7,510 bases of DNA, from positions 1 through 7,510 of the forward strand of contig CAMAJC010000084.1 of NCBI GenBank assembly GCA_945835425.1, in the 5' to 3' direction. Both the position numbers and the translations under genes were made by a program. Below, piece by piece: positions 1 to 6,073 of the stretch; positions within the stretch are counted from its first letter, which is position 1; each line of letters opens with the position of its first letter. The DNA comes from an uncultured Clostridia bacterium. Lineage in GTDB: Bacteria; Bacillota; Clostridia; Oscillospirales; Ruminococcaceae. The notes beneath the pieces are model-generated. The model searched no databases. It was not told where the DNA came from and worked only from the letters and a program-made list of their open reading frames with translations.

Positions 1-574
1 AACGATGGCCGGACTCATCAAAGAAGGGAAAATCCGCGCCTGGGGTATCTCCTGCGTGGAAGAGGATTATCTTCGCCGTACGCACGCGGTCTGCCCGGTA
101 TCGGCTGTGCAGAATGTATACTCGGTGATCGACCGGGATACCGAAAAGCTGTTCCCGGTCTTTGAGGAGCTGGGGATTACGCTGGTGGCCTTTACGCCTC
201 TGGCAAAAGGGTTCCTCTCCGGCCGTTATGAGCATCGGCCTGTATTCGACCATCCCGAAGACAACCGCAGCGGACGGTTTCAGTTCTCCGAGGAAGGCTT
301 CCGGTATTATCAGCAGGCGCTGGACCTCATCCGCACCGTGGCGGAAGAAAAGGGCGCGACGATGGCGCAGGTCTGCCTGGCCTGGATGATCCGCAAAAAG
401 CCGTGGATCGTGCCGATTCCGGGCACCCGCAGCACCGAGCGGATGCAGGAAAACCTTGCGTCGGCAGATGTGCCGCTGACAGCGGAAGATATCGCCGGAT
501 TGGATGAAGCTTTAAACAGAATGCACCTTGCGGACGCAGCGGCAAAACGGATCAGCAAGCCTGTCCAGGTATAA
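1..574 (+). CDS. Aldo/keto reductase, C-terminal part (5' end outside window)
   Basis: This is the C-terminal half of an NAD(P)H-dependent aldo/keto reductase, a soluble TIM-barrel oxidoreductase that reduces aldehydes or ketones. The frame is open from base 2, and the ATG at 5-7 is internal, because residues just after it (LIKEGKIRAWGIS) match the mid-barrel strand after the catalytic His in this family. Next come QNVYSVIDR and LVAFTPLAKGFLSGRY, the usual strand 6-7 pattern. The cofactor loop GTRSTERMQEN follows, with the R/S...R..EN arrangement typical of NADPH 2'-phosphate binding. The catalytic Asp, Tyr, Lys and His lie upstream of the window, so activity cannot be judged. The stop is TAA at 572-574. 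A second reductase begins 39 bases later on the same strand, so the two are probably cotranscribed. The substrate is unknown. Confidence 0.9.
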   Translation, partial: TMAGLIKEGKIRAWGISCVEEDYLRRTHAVCPVSAVQNVYSVIDRDTEKLFPVFEELGITLVAFTPLAKGFLSGRYEHRPVFDHPEDNRSGRFQFSEEGFRYYQQALDLIRTVAEEKGATMAQVCLAWMIRKKPWIVPIPGTRSTERMQENLASADVPLTAEDIAGLDEALNRMHLADAAAKRISKPVQV

Positions 575-613
575 ACTTGATCAAAACGAGCACCTTTGAA
601 AGGAGCAGATACA

Positions 614-1600
614 ATGGAATACACAAGACTGGGCAATTCCGGCGCGGAGGTTTCCCGCATCTGCCTTGGCTGCATGGGCTTCGGCGATTCGAGCGTCGGC
701 ATGACGGGGAAAGGCTGGGCCATCGACGAGCGGAGCAGCCGGGAGATCATCAAACGGGCGCTGGAGCTGGGCATCAACTACTTTGACACCGCCAATGTCT
801 ACTCCGCGGGCACCAGCGAGGAGTTTGTCGGACGTGCGCTGAAGGACCTGGCGCACCGCAATGAGATCGTCGTGGCGACGAAGGCTTATTTCCCGATGGG
901 AGAAGGCCGCAACTGCCGCGGTCTTTCCCGCAAAGAGCTGATGTACGAGGTGGACCAGAGCCTGAAACGGCTGGGCATGGATTATATCGACCTGTACACC
1001 ATCCACCGCTGGGACCCCAATACGCCCATTGAGGAGACGATGGACGCCCTCAATGATCTGGTCAAATCGGGCAAGGTGCTGTATATCGGCGCATCCAGCA
1101 TGGGCGCGTGGCAGTTTGCCAAGGCGCAGTATATTGCCGAAAAGCACGGCTGGACCAAATTCGTCGTGATGCAGGACCTGTACAATCTGATCTACCGCGA
1201 GGAGGAGCGGGATATGATTCCGCTGTGTCAGGATATGGGCGTGGGCCTGACGCCCTGGAGCCCCAACGCCAAGGGCCGTCTGGCGAGAAAGCCCGGCACC
1301 GTCACCCAGCGGTACGACAACGAAGCCGTCGGCAAGCGCTTTTTCCCGCTGGAGAGCCAGTCTGATCTGGAGATTGTCCGCCGGGTGGAGGAACTGGCGG
1401 AAAAACGCGGCGTGCCGATGATCCAGATTTCCCTGGCATGGCTGCTCAGCAAGCCGGTCGTTACGGCGCCGATCCTCGGTGCGACCAAGCTGCACCATTT
1501 TGAGGAAGCCATTGTCGGCCTGGACGATGTAAAGCTGACCGAAGAGGAAATCCGTTATCTGGAGGAACCGTATACCGCGCATAACGTGGTGGGCTTCTGA
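614..1600 (+). CDS. Aldo/keto reductase (YajO/YakC-like), complete
   Basis: A complete 328-residue aldo/keto reductase, normal length for the family and cytoplasmic. I chose the ATG at 614 because AAAGGAG (599-605) sits 8 bases before it and the protein then begins METYR-like as MEYTRLGNSG, the standard first strand. The in-frame TTG at 596 overlaps that binding site and is unlikely. The catalytic tetrad is visible: Asp58 and Tyr63 in FDTANVY, Lys90 in VVATK and His131 in LYTIHRWD. The cofactor segment is PILGATKLHHFEEA (about 285-298), which differs from the R-S-x-x-R pattern of the upstream reductase, so cofactor preference may differ. It is probably the second gene of an operon and is followed by a hairpin at 1632-1666. 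The physiological substrate cannot be told from sequence. The two reductases are diverged paralogues, not a recent duplication. Confidence 0.95.
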   Translation: MEYTRLGNSGAEVSRICLGCMGFGDSSVGMTGKGWAIDERSSREIIKRALELGINYFDTANVYSAGTSEEFVGRALKDLAHRNEIVVATKAYFPMGEGRNCRGLSRKELMYEVDQSLKRLGMDYIDLYTIHRWDPNTPIEETMDALNDLVKSGKVLYIGASSMGAWQFAKAQYIAEKHGWTKFVVMQDLYNLIYREEERDMIPLCQDMGVGLTPWSPNAKGRLARKPGTVTQRYDNEAVGKRFFPLESQSDLEIVRRVEELAEKRGVPMIQISLAWLLSKPVVTAPILGATKLHHFEEAIVGLDDVKLTEEEIRYLEEPYTAHNVVGF

Positions 1601-1631
1601 AAAGTTCCCGGGCGACCCTGATAAAATAGCA

Positions 1632-1666
1632 AAGACCTCAGAAATCCATCAGGGCTCTGAGGTCTT
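1632..1666. terminator. Hairpin between convergent genes, probable bidirectional terminator
   Basis: A perfect 11-bp stem, AAGACCTCAGA (1632-1642) with TCTGAGGTCTT (1656-1666), encloses a 13-base loop. It lies 31 bases after the + strand reductase stop and immediately beyond the end of the minus operon. The outer A:T pairs and the short flanking T runs on each side (CTTTTC on +, CTATTTTATC on minus) suit weak-to-moderate Rho-independent termination in both directions. The T tracts are not long, so efficiency is uncertain. Confidence 0.75.
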
Positions 1667-1673
1667 ATGCTTT

Positions 1674-1780
1674 TCAGTCTTGTTTATCCGTCCCGGCCGC
1701 AGTCTGAACGGTAACTTCTTTTCCGGTTTTTATCAGGTTTTTGACATCGACAGAGTAGGCGACGCCCAGTTTTCCTGCAG
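1674..1780 (-). pseudogene. Possible out-of-register C-terminal tail beyond the GH78 fragment
   Basis: On the minus strand, in a different frame from the GH78 fragment and overlapping its last codons, there is an open stretch reading GKLGVAYSVDVKNLI then KTGKEVTVQTAAGTDKQD, with a TGA at 1676-1674. It has no start of its own. It stops 7 bases before the terminator hairpin, which is where the true last codon of the operon would be expected. The likeliest readings are the surviving C-terminus of the original last gene, joined by a deletion or frameshift, or chance coding potential. I do not recognise the family: the alternating hydrophobic pattern would suit a beta-sandwich end, but that is inference. 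Confidence 0.35.
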
Positions 1781-2284
1781 AGGACGATGATCGATCGTCT
1801 CAGAGCCGTAGACGTTGCTCATCGTGACCGGATGGGGACTTACCCTGCACTGCTCGTCAGCCGTCAGGAGCAGCTTGCCGCCGTCCTCATAGACGATCTC
1901 CAGCGCCATGGCCAGCACGAGCTGCTTGCCGAACGGCCGGTAAGGGTTAGGGTTCGGCGGCATAAAGGGCGGAAAAGCAAAGGTATAATGCTCATCTTCC
2001 TTGATAAACCAGCCGTTGCCGACCTCCGCACCCCATACGTTTTTGCCGGGATGCAGATACGCCGTCACATCAAACGTCACATATTGGAGTAGTTTATGGT
2101 AATTTGTCCATCCCGGGTCCAGCTCATGGTCTCCGACCTTTTTCCCGTTGAGGTAAAAATGGAACTGGCCAAGCCCACAGACCTTTGCGACTGCTTTTTT
2201 GATCTTGCGCTCCACCGTAAATTCTCTGCGGGCATAAAACGGTTTGGCTGTGCCGCCTGTAATCCAGCGTCCCAATTCGTTCAT
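1733..2284 (-). pseudogene. Alpha-L-rhamnosidase (GH78) N-terminal domain fragment
   Basis: The reading frame gives 183 residues that resemble only the N-terminal beta-sandwich domain (Bac_rhamnosid_N type) of GH78 alpha-L-rhamnosidases, enzymes of roughly 900 residues that remove terminal L-rhamnose. Diagnostic stretches are VCGLGQFHFYLNGKKVGDHE (35-54), LDPGWTNYHK (55-64), VGNGWF (88-93) and VTMSNVYGSETIDHR (153-167). The (alpha/alpha)6 catalytic domain and its acidic residues are absent, so no hydrolase activity is expected. The start ATG at 2284-2282 is well supported: AGGGAGGA at 2300-2293 sits 8 bases upstream. Identity fades after about residue 170, and a second frame appears to continue to 1674. 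The gene follows the ROK gene by 28 bases, so it is the third cistron of the symporter operon. It is probably the remnant of a gene that made this a rhamnoside-use operon. A free-standing sugar-binding domain is a less likely alternative. Confidence 0.8.
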
Positions 2285-2312
2285 TTGACGTATCCTCCCT
2301 TTCATATCGGCA

Positions 2313-3329
2313 TCATGTATGCTTCCCTGTCTGTACATGGACATTGCCGCCGGTCCTGATATCATAAAGCGGCTTTGCACAGAGGCCCTTAAAATAGTAT
2401 TCCTCCATATCCTGCAGATAACGCAGCGCGGGAATATGCCGCTGCGGGATGCTGGCGGCGAGCAGTTCCCGGACAGCCGGTATATCCTCTTCGCCGAGGG
2501 CGCCGCCGGTAATGCAGATGGCGGTCGGATTGATAAAAACGGATGCCGCCACTGCTGCTGCGGCACAGGCCCGGATGGTTCCGTCATGGGTCAGGAGCAG
2601 GGTATCCAGCGGCTCGGGATAGACAAGGTCCTGGATTTCGCCTGCGTAGCTGCTGCTGCCGTGGAGCACCTTCCCTCCGGACACAAGACCTGCGCCCGGG
2701 CCTCTTCCTTTATAAAATGCCAGCAGCACAAGGTCCTCGTACACCGGCGATGTCTCGCACAGCCCGGCGCACATGGCGTTTACGTCGTTTTCAATATACA
2801 CGCTTACGCCGCTCACGTCTTCCAGGTCCTTTAAGATATCGCAGCCGATGAGCTTTTTAATCCCGCAGGTCATGATCTGCTGGTCGCAGTAATAGCCGGG
2901 AAAGCCGAAGGAAACGCCGCAGATCCGCTCGTTTTCCCGCAAAAGCCGTTTTACGGTCTGCAGGATATACGTCTCGTCCACCGGCGCGATTTCTCTTCCG
3001 CCTGCGATCCTTTGCCCCAGAAGGTCGCAGACAGACCAGCTGAGACTTTCTTCGCCCTTCTCCTCAAAAACATACAGGCAGAGGATAAAGGCAAACCGTT
3101 CATTGAAGCGATAGGCCTTTGCGGGACGTCCGGCGCCGGGTGCCGTCATGGTTCCGCATGCCATGATCTTTCCCTCGGCTTCCAGTTCGTTTAGCAGGTT
3201 GTTGCAGGTGGCGACGCTGAGCCCGGTCATCTGGCTGACCATATTTTTGGTGGCCTGCGAAACGCTGCGCAGCACGTTCAAAATCGCGAGAGTGTTGACC
3301 GTTTTTACATCGTTGACATTGCTGATCAT
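2313..3329 (-). CDS. ROK-family transcriptional regulator
   Basis: A 338-residue ROK (repressor, ORF, kinase) protein, somewhat shorter than the usual 380-400 residues. Residues about 8-60 form a winged helix-turn-helix, with TGLSVATCNNLLNELEAEGK as turn and recognition helix. Residues 75 onward are the actin-like sugar-binding fold: GVSFGFPG (138-145), IENDVNAM with the conserved Asp182, GRGPGAGLVSGG (208-219), HGSSSYAGEI (223-232) and CITGGALG (272-279). The DxGxT phosphate motif of true sugar kinases is not seen, and the family zinc motif CxCGxxGC is absent after AGEI. It is therefore most likely a sugar-sensing repressor, not a kinase. GGAGGG (3344-3339) lies 9 bases before the ATG, and the ATG overlaps the symporter stop by 4 bases (ATGA), implying translational coupling. 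It probably controls its own operon through the promoter near 4810-4838. The inducer is unknown. Confidence 0.9.
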   Translation of the reverse strand: MISNVNDVKTVNTLAILNVLRSVSQATKNMVSQMTGLSVATCNNLLNELEAEGKIMACGTMTAPGAGRPAKAYRFNERFAFILCLYVFEEKGEESLSWSVCDLLGQRIAGGREIAPVDETYILQTVKRLLRENERICGVSFGFPGYYCDQQIMTCGIKKLIGCDILKDLEDVSGVSVYIENDVNAMCAGLCETSPVYEDLVLLAFYKGRGPGAGLVSGGKVLHGSSSYAGEIQDLVYPEPLDTLLLTHDGTIRACAAAAVAASVFINPTAICITGGALGEEDIPAVRELLAASIPQRHIPALRYLQDMEEYYFKGLCAKPLYDIRTGGNVHVQTGKHT

Positions 3330-4708
3330 TTTGCCAGTCCCTCCGCTTTGTTGATCCGGTCGAGTTTATAGAACAGCATGAGGACAAAGAGCACTGCCGT
3401 CAGAACTGCCGGAATCCAGATATAGGTGAGCGATATGGCGGTGTACGCGGAATCGGGCAGGGCTGCAGTCGCCGAAAAACCACCCCAGGTCAGAATCCGG
3501 CTCCAGACCAGGGTGCTTACGCTGGACCCGAGCTTGATGCCGAAACTGTTGGCCGCGGTCCCCATACCGGCGCAGTAGATGCCGGTTTTCCGCTTGCCGT
3601 AGTCGATGGAGTCTGCCAGCAGCCCATAAAACATCGTCCCCGTAGCCGCGTTGCCGATGCCCCGCAAAACGCCGGCTGCCGCCAGCATCGGAATCGATTT
3701 CGAACAGATTCCGGCGAGCAGATAGCCGCACAGGCTGAACAAAACCCCTGTCTCAAAGGTGATATGCTTTCCGAACTTTTTGATCAGGAGGGGAATCAGG
3801 ACGAACAGGGAGATGATCTGCGCGACCTGGATGGAGTTTGCCAGCAGGCTGTAAGCGCCAAAATTCCCGAGGTTATATTCCGCGTAATAGGCCGTCGACC
3901 CCAGGGAAAGGCCGCTGGCGATATGGGCGATGAATACGCTGACGGTGATCAGAATCCAGTAGGGGTTTTTGCACAAAGCTTTTAAGGAAACGATCGGGCC
4001 GGGACGGTTTTCTTCGGCCGCGGCGCTCTGCTGCGCGGAACCGGAATTGCGCTCTTTGGTGGAATAAACGCAGAATAAGTAAAACACGATGCTGAACAGC
4101 CCAAGGATGACAAAGGCCCATGTCCAGCCCTTCTGGTCAAAGCTGTCCCCGTTTCCGAGTTTCTGGACCAGAAACAGGACGCTGCCGTTGACGATGAATT
4201 TGCCGAGGGTGGAGAACACGCTTCTGGTCGTGCTGAGGATGCCTCTTTCCTCCGGATGGGCGGTCATCAGGCTGATCATCGACGCGTAGGGGATGTTGAC
4301 GATCGTATAAAAGACCGTCATGACCAGGTTGTAGCTGACAAACAGCCAGACCGCCTTCCATTTGTCCGGCAGAGACGCCGGTGCGGAAAACACCAGCACC
4401 AGGCTGATCATCAGCGGCACAAAAAAGCGCAGAATCCACGGCCGCGCCTTGCCGAGTTTGCTTTTGGTGCGGTCGATCAGCCCGCCCATCACGATATCGC
4501 TGATGCCGTCCAGGATTTTGGACACCGCCAGCACCGCTGCGACAACCGAGGCGCTCAGCTTCACGACATTGGTGTAGTAGATCAGCAGGTAAACCGAAAG
4601 AGATTCGTAGACCAGATTGCAGGCCAGATCGCCGCAGCTGTACCCGATTCTTTCTGTCCAGCCGAGTTTTTTTGCAGGGTCATTGTGTTTGGTTGAAAAA
4701 TCCAGCAT
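3326..4708 (-). CDS. GPH-family sugar:cation symporter (MelB/YicJ-like)
   Basis: A 460-residue membrane transporter of the glycoside-pentoside-hexuronide (GPH) family, a branch of the major facilitator fold with about 12 helices. Family marks are GYSCGDLACN in helix 1 and YLLIYYTNVVKLS after it. The helix 2 signature KILDGISDIVMGGLIDRTKS (64-83) is followed by GKARPW. Asp67 and Asp71 are spaced like the two cation-binding aspartates of MelB. The second half has YGLLADSIDYGKRKTG (361-376), the family's usual D-x-x-D-Y motif. A hydrophilic central loop (about 217-243, STKERNSGS to NRPG) separates the two halves. The start at 4708 has AGAGGT (4722-4717) 8 bases upstream. It is the first gene of the operon and lies divergent from lysR. 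It should import an oligosaccharide or glycoside with Na+ or H+. The GH78 remnant suggests rhamnosides and the nearby GH32 suggests fructosides, but sequence does not settle this. Confidence 0.93.
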   Translation of the reverse strand: MLDFSTKHNDPAKKLGWTERIGYSCGDLACNLVYESLSVYLLIYYTNVVKLSASVVAAVLAVSKILDGISDIVMGGLIDRTKSKLGKARPWILRFFVPLMISLVLVFSAPASLPDKWKAVWLFVSYNLVMTVFYTIVNIPYASMISLMTAHPEERGILSTTRSVFSTLGKFIVNGSVLFLVQKLGNGDSFDQKGWTWAFVILGLFSIVFYLFCVYSTKERNSGSAQQSAAAEENRPGPIVSLKALCKNPYWILITVSVFIAHIASGLSLGSTAYYAEYNLGNFGAYSLLANSIQVAQIISLFVLIPLLIKKFGKHITFETGVLFSLCGYLLAGICSKSIPMLAAAGVLRGIGNAATGTMFYGLLADSIDYGKRKTGIYCAGMGTAANSFGIKLGSSVSTLVWSRILTWGGFSATAALPDSAYTAISLTYIWIPAVLTAVLFVLMLFYKLDRINKAEGLAK

Positions 4709-4737
4709 CTGAAAAGACCTCTTGTTTCATATATTCA

Positions 4738-4787
4738 GGGAATCTCTGCATTTCGCTTTGGAGAAAACACAGCAATCAGAGGTTCCC
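4738..4787 (-). promoter_or_regulatory. Long inverted repeat in the leader of the symporter mRNA
   Basis: On the + strand, GGGAATCTCTG (4738-4748) pairs with CAGAGGTTCCC (4777-4787), an 11-base stem with one non-Watson-Crick position and a 28-base loop. It lies within the roughly 95-base leader predicted for the minus-strand symporter transcript, about 15 bases upstream of its binding site. In the minus RNA the odd pair is C-A; in a + RNA it would be a U-G wobble. The right arm abuts the next dyad (4787-4806), so alternative pairings are possible. It could be an RNA control element or part of a protein-binding site. No known riboswitch family is recognised. Confidence 0.4.
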
Positions 4788-4806
4788 AAAGGGGAAATTC
4801 CCTTTG
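4787..4806. promoter_or_regulatory. Candidate operator overlapping the symporter transcription start
   Basis: CAAAGGG (4787-4793) and CCCTTTG (4800-4806) form a perfect 7-bp inverted repeat around a 6-base centre. A nested palindrome, GGGAAATTCCC, occupies 4792-4802. The dyad covers the predicted + 1 (about 4803) of the minus promoter, the classic place for a repressor to block initiation. The ROK protein encoded in the same operon is the obvious candidate, by inference only. Confidence 0.45.
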
Positions 4807-4809
4807 CCC

Positions 4810-4838
4810 AGTATAGCACGCTGCAAAATTTACGTCAA
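4810..4838 (-). promoter_or_regulatory. Promoter of the symporter-ROK-GH78 operon
   Basis: Read on the minus strand, TTGACG (4838-4833) is followed after 17 bases by TATACT (4815-4810), and TGC immediately precedes the -10, giving an extended -10. This is close to the sigma-70/sigma-A consensus with ideal spacing. The predicted start is near 4803, giving a leader of about 95 bases before the symporter ATG. Confidence 0.8.
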
Positions 4839-4839
4839 G

Positions 4840-4864
4840 AATAATTATAATCCTTATAATAATT
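4840..4864. promoter_or_regulatory. AT-rich dyad between divergent promoters, candidate LysR site
   Basis: ATTATAA (4844-4850) TCC TTATAAT (4854-4860) is a perfect 7-3-7 inverted repeat. It extends to 10 of 11 matching positions per arm over 4840-4864. It contains a symmetric T-N11-A (4846 and 4858), the loose LysR-type binding pattern. The centre lies about 49 bases upstream of the predicted symporter start and about 86 upstream of the lysR start, directly behind the minus -35. Such AT-rich sequence can also be symmetric by chance. Confidence 0.45.
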
Positions 4865-4903
4865 ATTGTCAGATTTTTTCTGCATATTTCTTTCTTATCA
4901 TAA

Positions 4904-4931
4904 TTGCTGATTATTCAAAATCTGCTATAAT
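4904..4931 (+). promoter_or_regulatory. Promoter of lysR
   Basis: A consensus -10, TATAAT (4926-4931), is preceded by TGC, making an extended -10. A weaker -35, TTGCTG (4904-4909), lies 16 bases upstream. The predicted start near 4938 gives a leader of only about 16 bases, beginning almost at the AGGAGG ribosome binding site. Confidence 0.75.
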
Positions 4932-4953
4932 AGTAGAAGAAGGAGGAGATCAA

Positions 4954-5823
4954 ATGGACGTGAGAACCCTGCGTTATTTTCTGGCCGTCGCCCGGGAAGG
5001 AAGCATCACCCGGGCCGCGGAGGTTTTGCATATTTCCCAGCCTGCCTTATCCCGGCAGCTGATCGATCTGGAACAGGAGCTGGGCAAGCAGCTGCTGATC
5101 CGGGACAAGCGGAAGATCGCCCTGACGGAGGACGGTCTGCTGCTCCGCCGAAGGGCACAGGAGATTGTCGAATTGATGGACAGAACCGAAGCGGAGATGA
5201 CGGGCAGCAATGAGCGCATCACCGGCACGGTCCATATCGGCGCAGGCGAAGCGCGGGCGGTGCAGATTGCGGCCGACGCTGCCGAGCAGCTGCACGAAGC
5301 TTTCCCGCAGATCCGGTTCCGTTTTTCCACAGGCGTGGCAGGCGAGATCATGGAAATGCTCAGCAGCGGGCTGTTGGATTTCGGCATCGTCAGTTCCACG
5401 GCCAATATCCAGGATTACGATTATCTGGAACTGCCGGCCCTGGACCGGTGGGTTCTGGTCATGCGGAAAGACAGCCCTCTTGCCCGGCTGGAAACCATTT
5501 CGCCGCAGGATATCGGCCAGATTCCGCTCATCTGCTCCTGGCATATGCTGATCCGGAACGAGCTTTCCGGCTGGCTCGGCAAGGATTTAAGCGAGCTGAA
5601 CGTCGTCGCCACCTGCGATATGGTCCATAACGCGTCGCTGCTGATCCGGGCAGGCATGGGGTATATGTTCACCTTTGAGGTTTTTCATTTGAATGACGAT
5701 GCGCTTTGCTGCCGTCCGCTCAATCCGCCGATGCAGGCGAAAATGGTGCTCATCTGGAAAAAGCATCAGACCCTTTCCCGGGCTTCGCAGAAATTCCTCG
5801 AGAGCATCAAAAAAAGGCTGTAG
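4954..5823 (+). CDS. LysR-family transcriptional regulator
   Basis: A 289-residue LysR-type regulator of normal length. Residues 1-60 carry the helix-turn-helix, with GSITRAAEVLHISQPALSRQ (16-35) and LEQELGKQLL (39-48) matching the family pattern closely. Residues about 90-289 are the periplasmic-binding-protein-like effector domain, including GTVHIGAGEA (91-100) and LLDFGIVSS (140-148). The ATG at 4954 is fixed by AGGAGG (4941-4946) 7 bases upstream and by the family start MDVRTLRYF. The frame is open further upstream to 4672, but that stretch runs through the AT-rich promoter region and is not coding. The gene is divergent from the symporter operon and lies upstream of GH32 genes on the same strand, so it may regulate either side and probably itself. 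The effector is unknown. The stop is TAG, with a GH32 remnant continuing in the same frame after it. Confidence 0.95.
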   Translation: MDVRTLRYFLAVAREGSITRAAEVLHISQPALSRQLIDLEQELGKQLLIRDKRKIALTEDGLLLRRRAQEIVELMDRTEAEMTGSNERITGTVHIGAGEARAVQIAADAAEQLHEAFPQIRFRFSTGVAGEIMEMLSSGLLDFGIVSSTANIQDYDYLELPALDRWVLVMRKDSPLARLETISPQDIGQIPLICSWHMLIRNELSGWLGKDLSELNVVATCDMVHNASLLIRAGMGYMFTFEVFHLNDDALCCRPLNPPMQAKMVLIWKKHQTLSRASQKFLESIKKRL

Positions 5824-5850
5824 CCGCTTTGGTATGCTGTTTATTTCCGC

Positions 5851-6048
5851 GACTGGTACGCCGTTATCTCCGTGCCGCGTTTTTATGACGGAAAGTGGAC
5901 GCTGGAACTGACCTTTGACCATTCGGTCGCCGGGCTGTTTCTGGATAACGGCACCCGCATCTTCACCCAGGTCGTCTACCCGGATACCCCTTATACGGCG
6001 GTATCGGCAGAGGGAGACGCAGCTTTGACTGTTTCAACTATAGAATAA
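5851..6048 (+). pseudogene. Truncated GH32 C-terminal remnant
   Basis: This stretch encodes the last roughly 65 residues of a GH32 protein, without its catalytic propeller. It reads VPRFYDGKWTLELTFDHSVA and later YPDTPYTAV, ending at TAA (6046-6048). By hand alignment, about 46 of 65 residues match the C-terminus of the intact GH32 gene at 7259-7462. Clear nucleotide similarity starts near 5870 (CCGTGCCGCGTTTTTA shared with 7278 on), so the breakpoint is around 5850-5870, within about 50 bases of the lysR stop. There is no start codon or ribosome binding site for it, and no function is expected. It appears to be the tail of a lost upstream GH32 copy. The remaining bases from 5824 to 6073 hold no terminator or convincing promoter that I can see. 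Confidence 0.88.
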
Positions 6049-6073
6049 CCGTACATCAGAAAGAAGGATTTAT

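Noticed and set aside
581..1582. Long minus-strand open frame opposite the second reductase (333 codons)
   Set aside because: It mirrors the aldo/keto reductase and shows no family features or suitable ribosome binding site.
1787..2359. Plus-strand open frames across the GH78 fragment
   Set aside because: They have no family features, and the minus-strand reading is a clear GH78 N-terminal domain with a strong start.
4680..4730. Short upstream frame (16 codons) overlapping the symporter start on the minus strand
   Set aside because: Its ATG at 4730 has no ribosome binding site, and chance frames of this length are common.
4672..4953. Upstream extension of the lysR frame
   Set aside because: It crosses both promoters and AT-rich noncoding sequence and gives no LysR homology; the ATG at 4954 has an ideal binding site.
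6025..6056. Possible separate promoter for GH32 (TTGACT at 6025-6030)
   Set aside because: The -10-like hexamers downstream (TATAGA at 6039, TAGAAT at 6041) are at spacings of 8-10 bases, too short for sigma-A.
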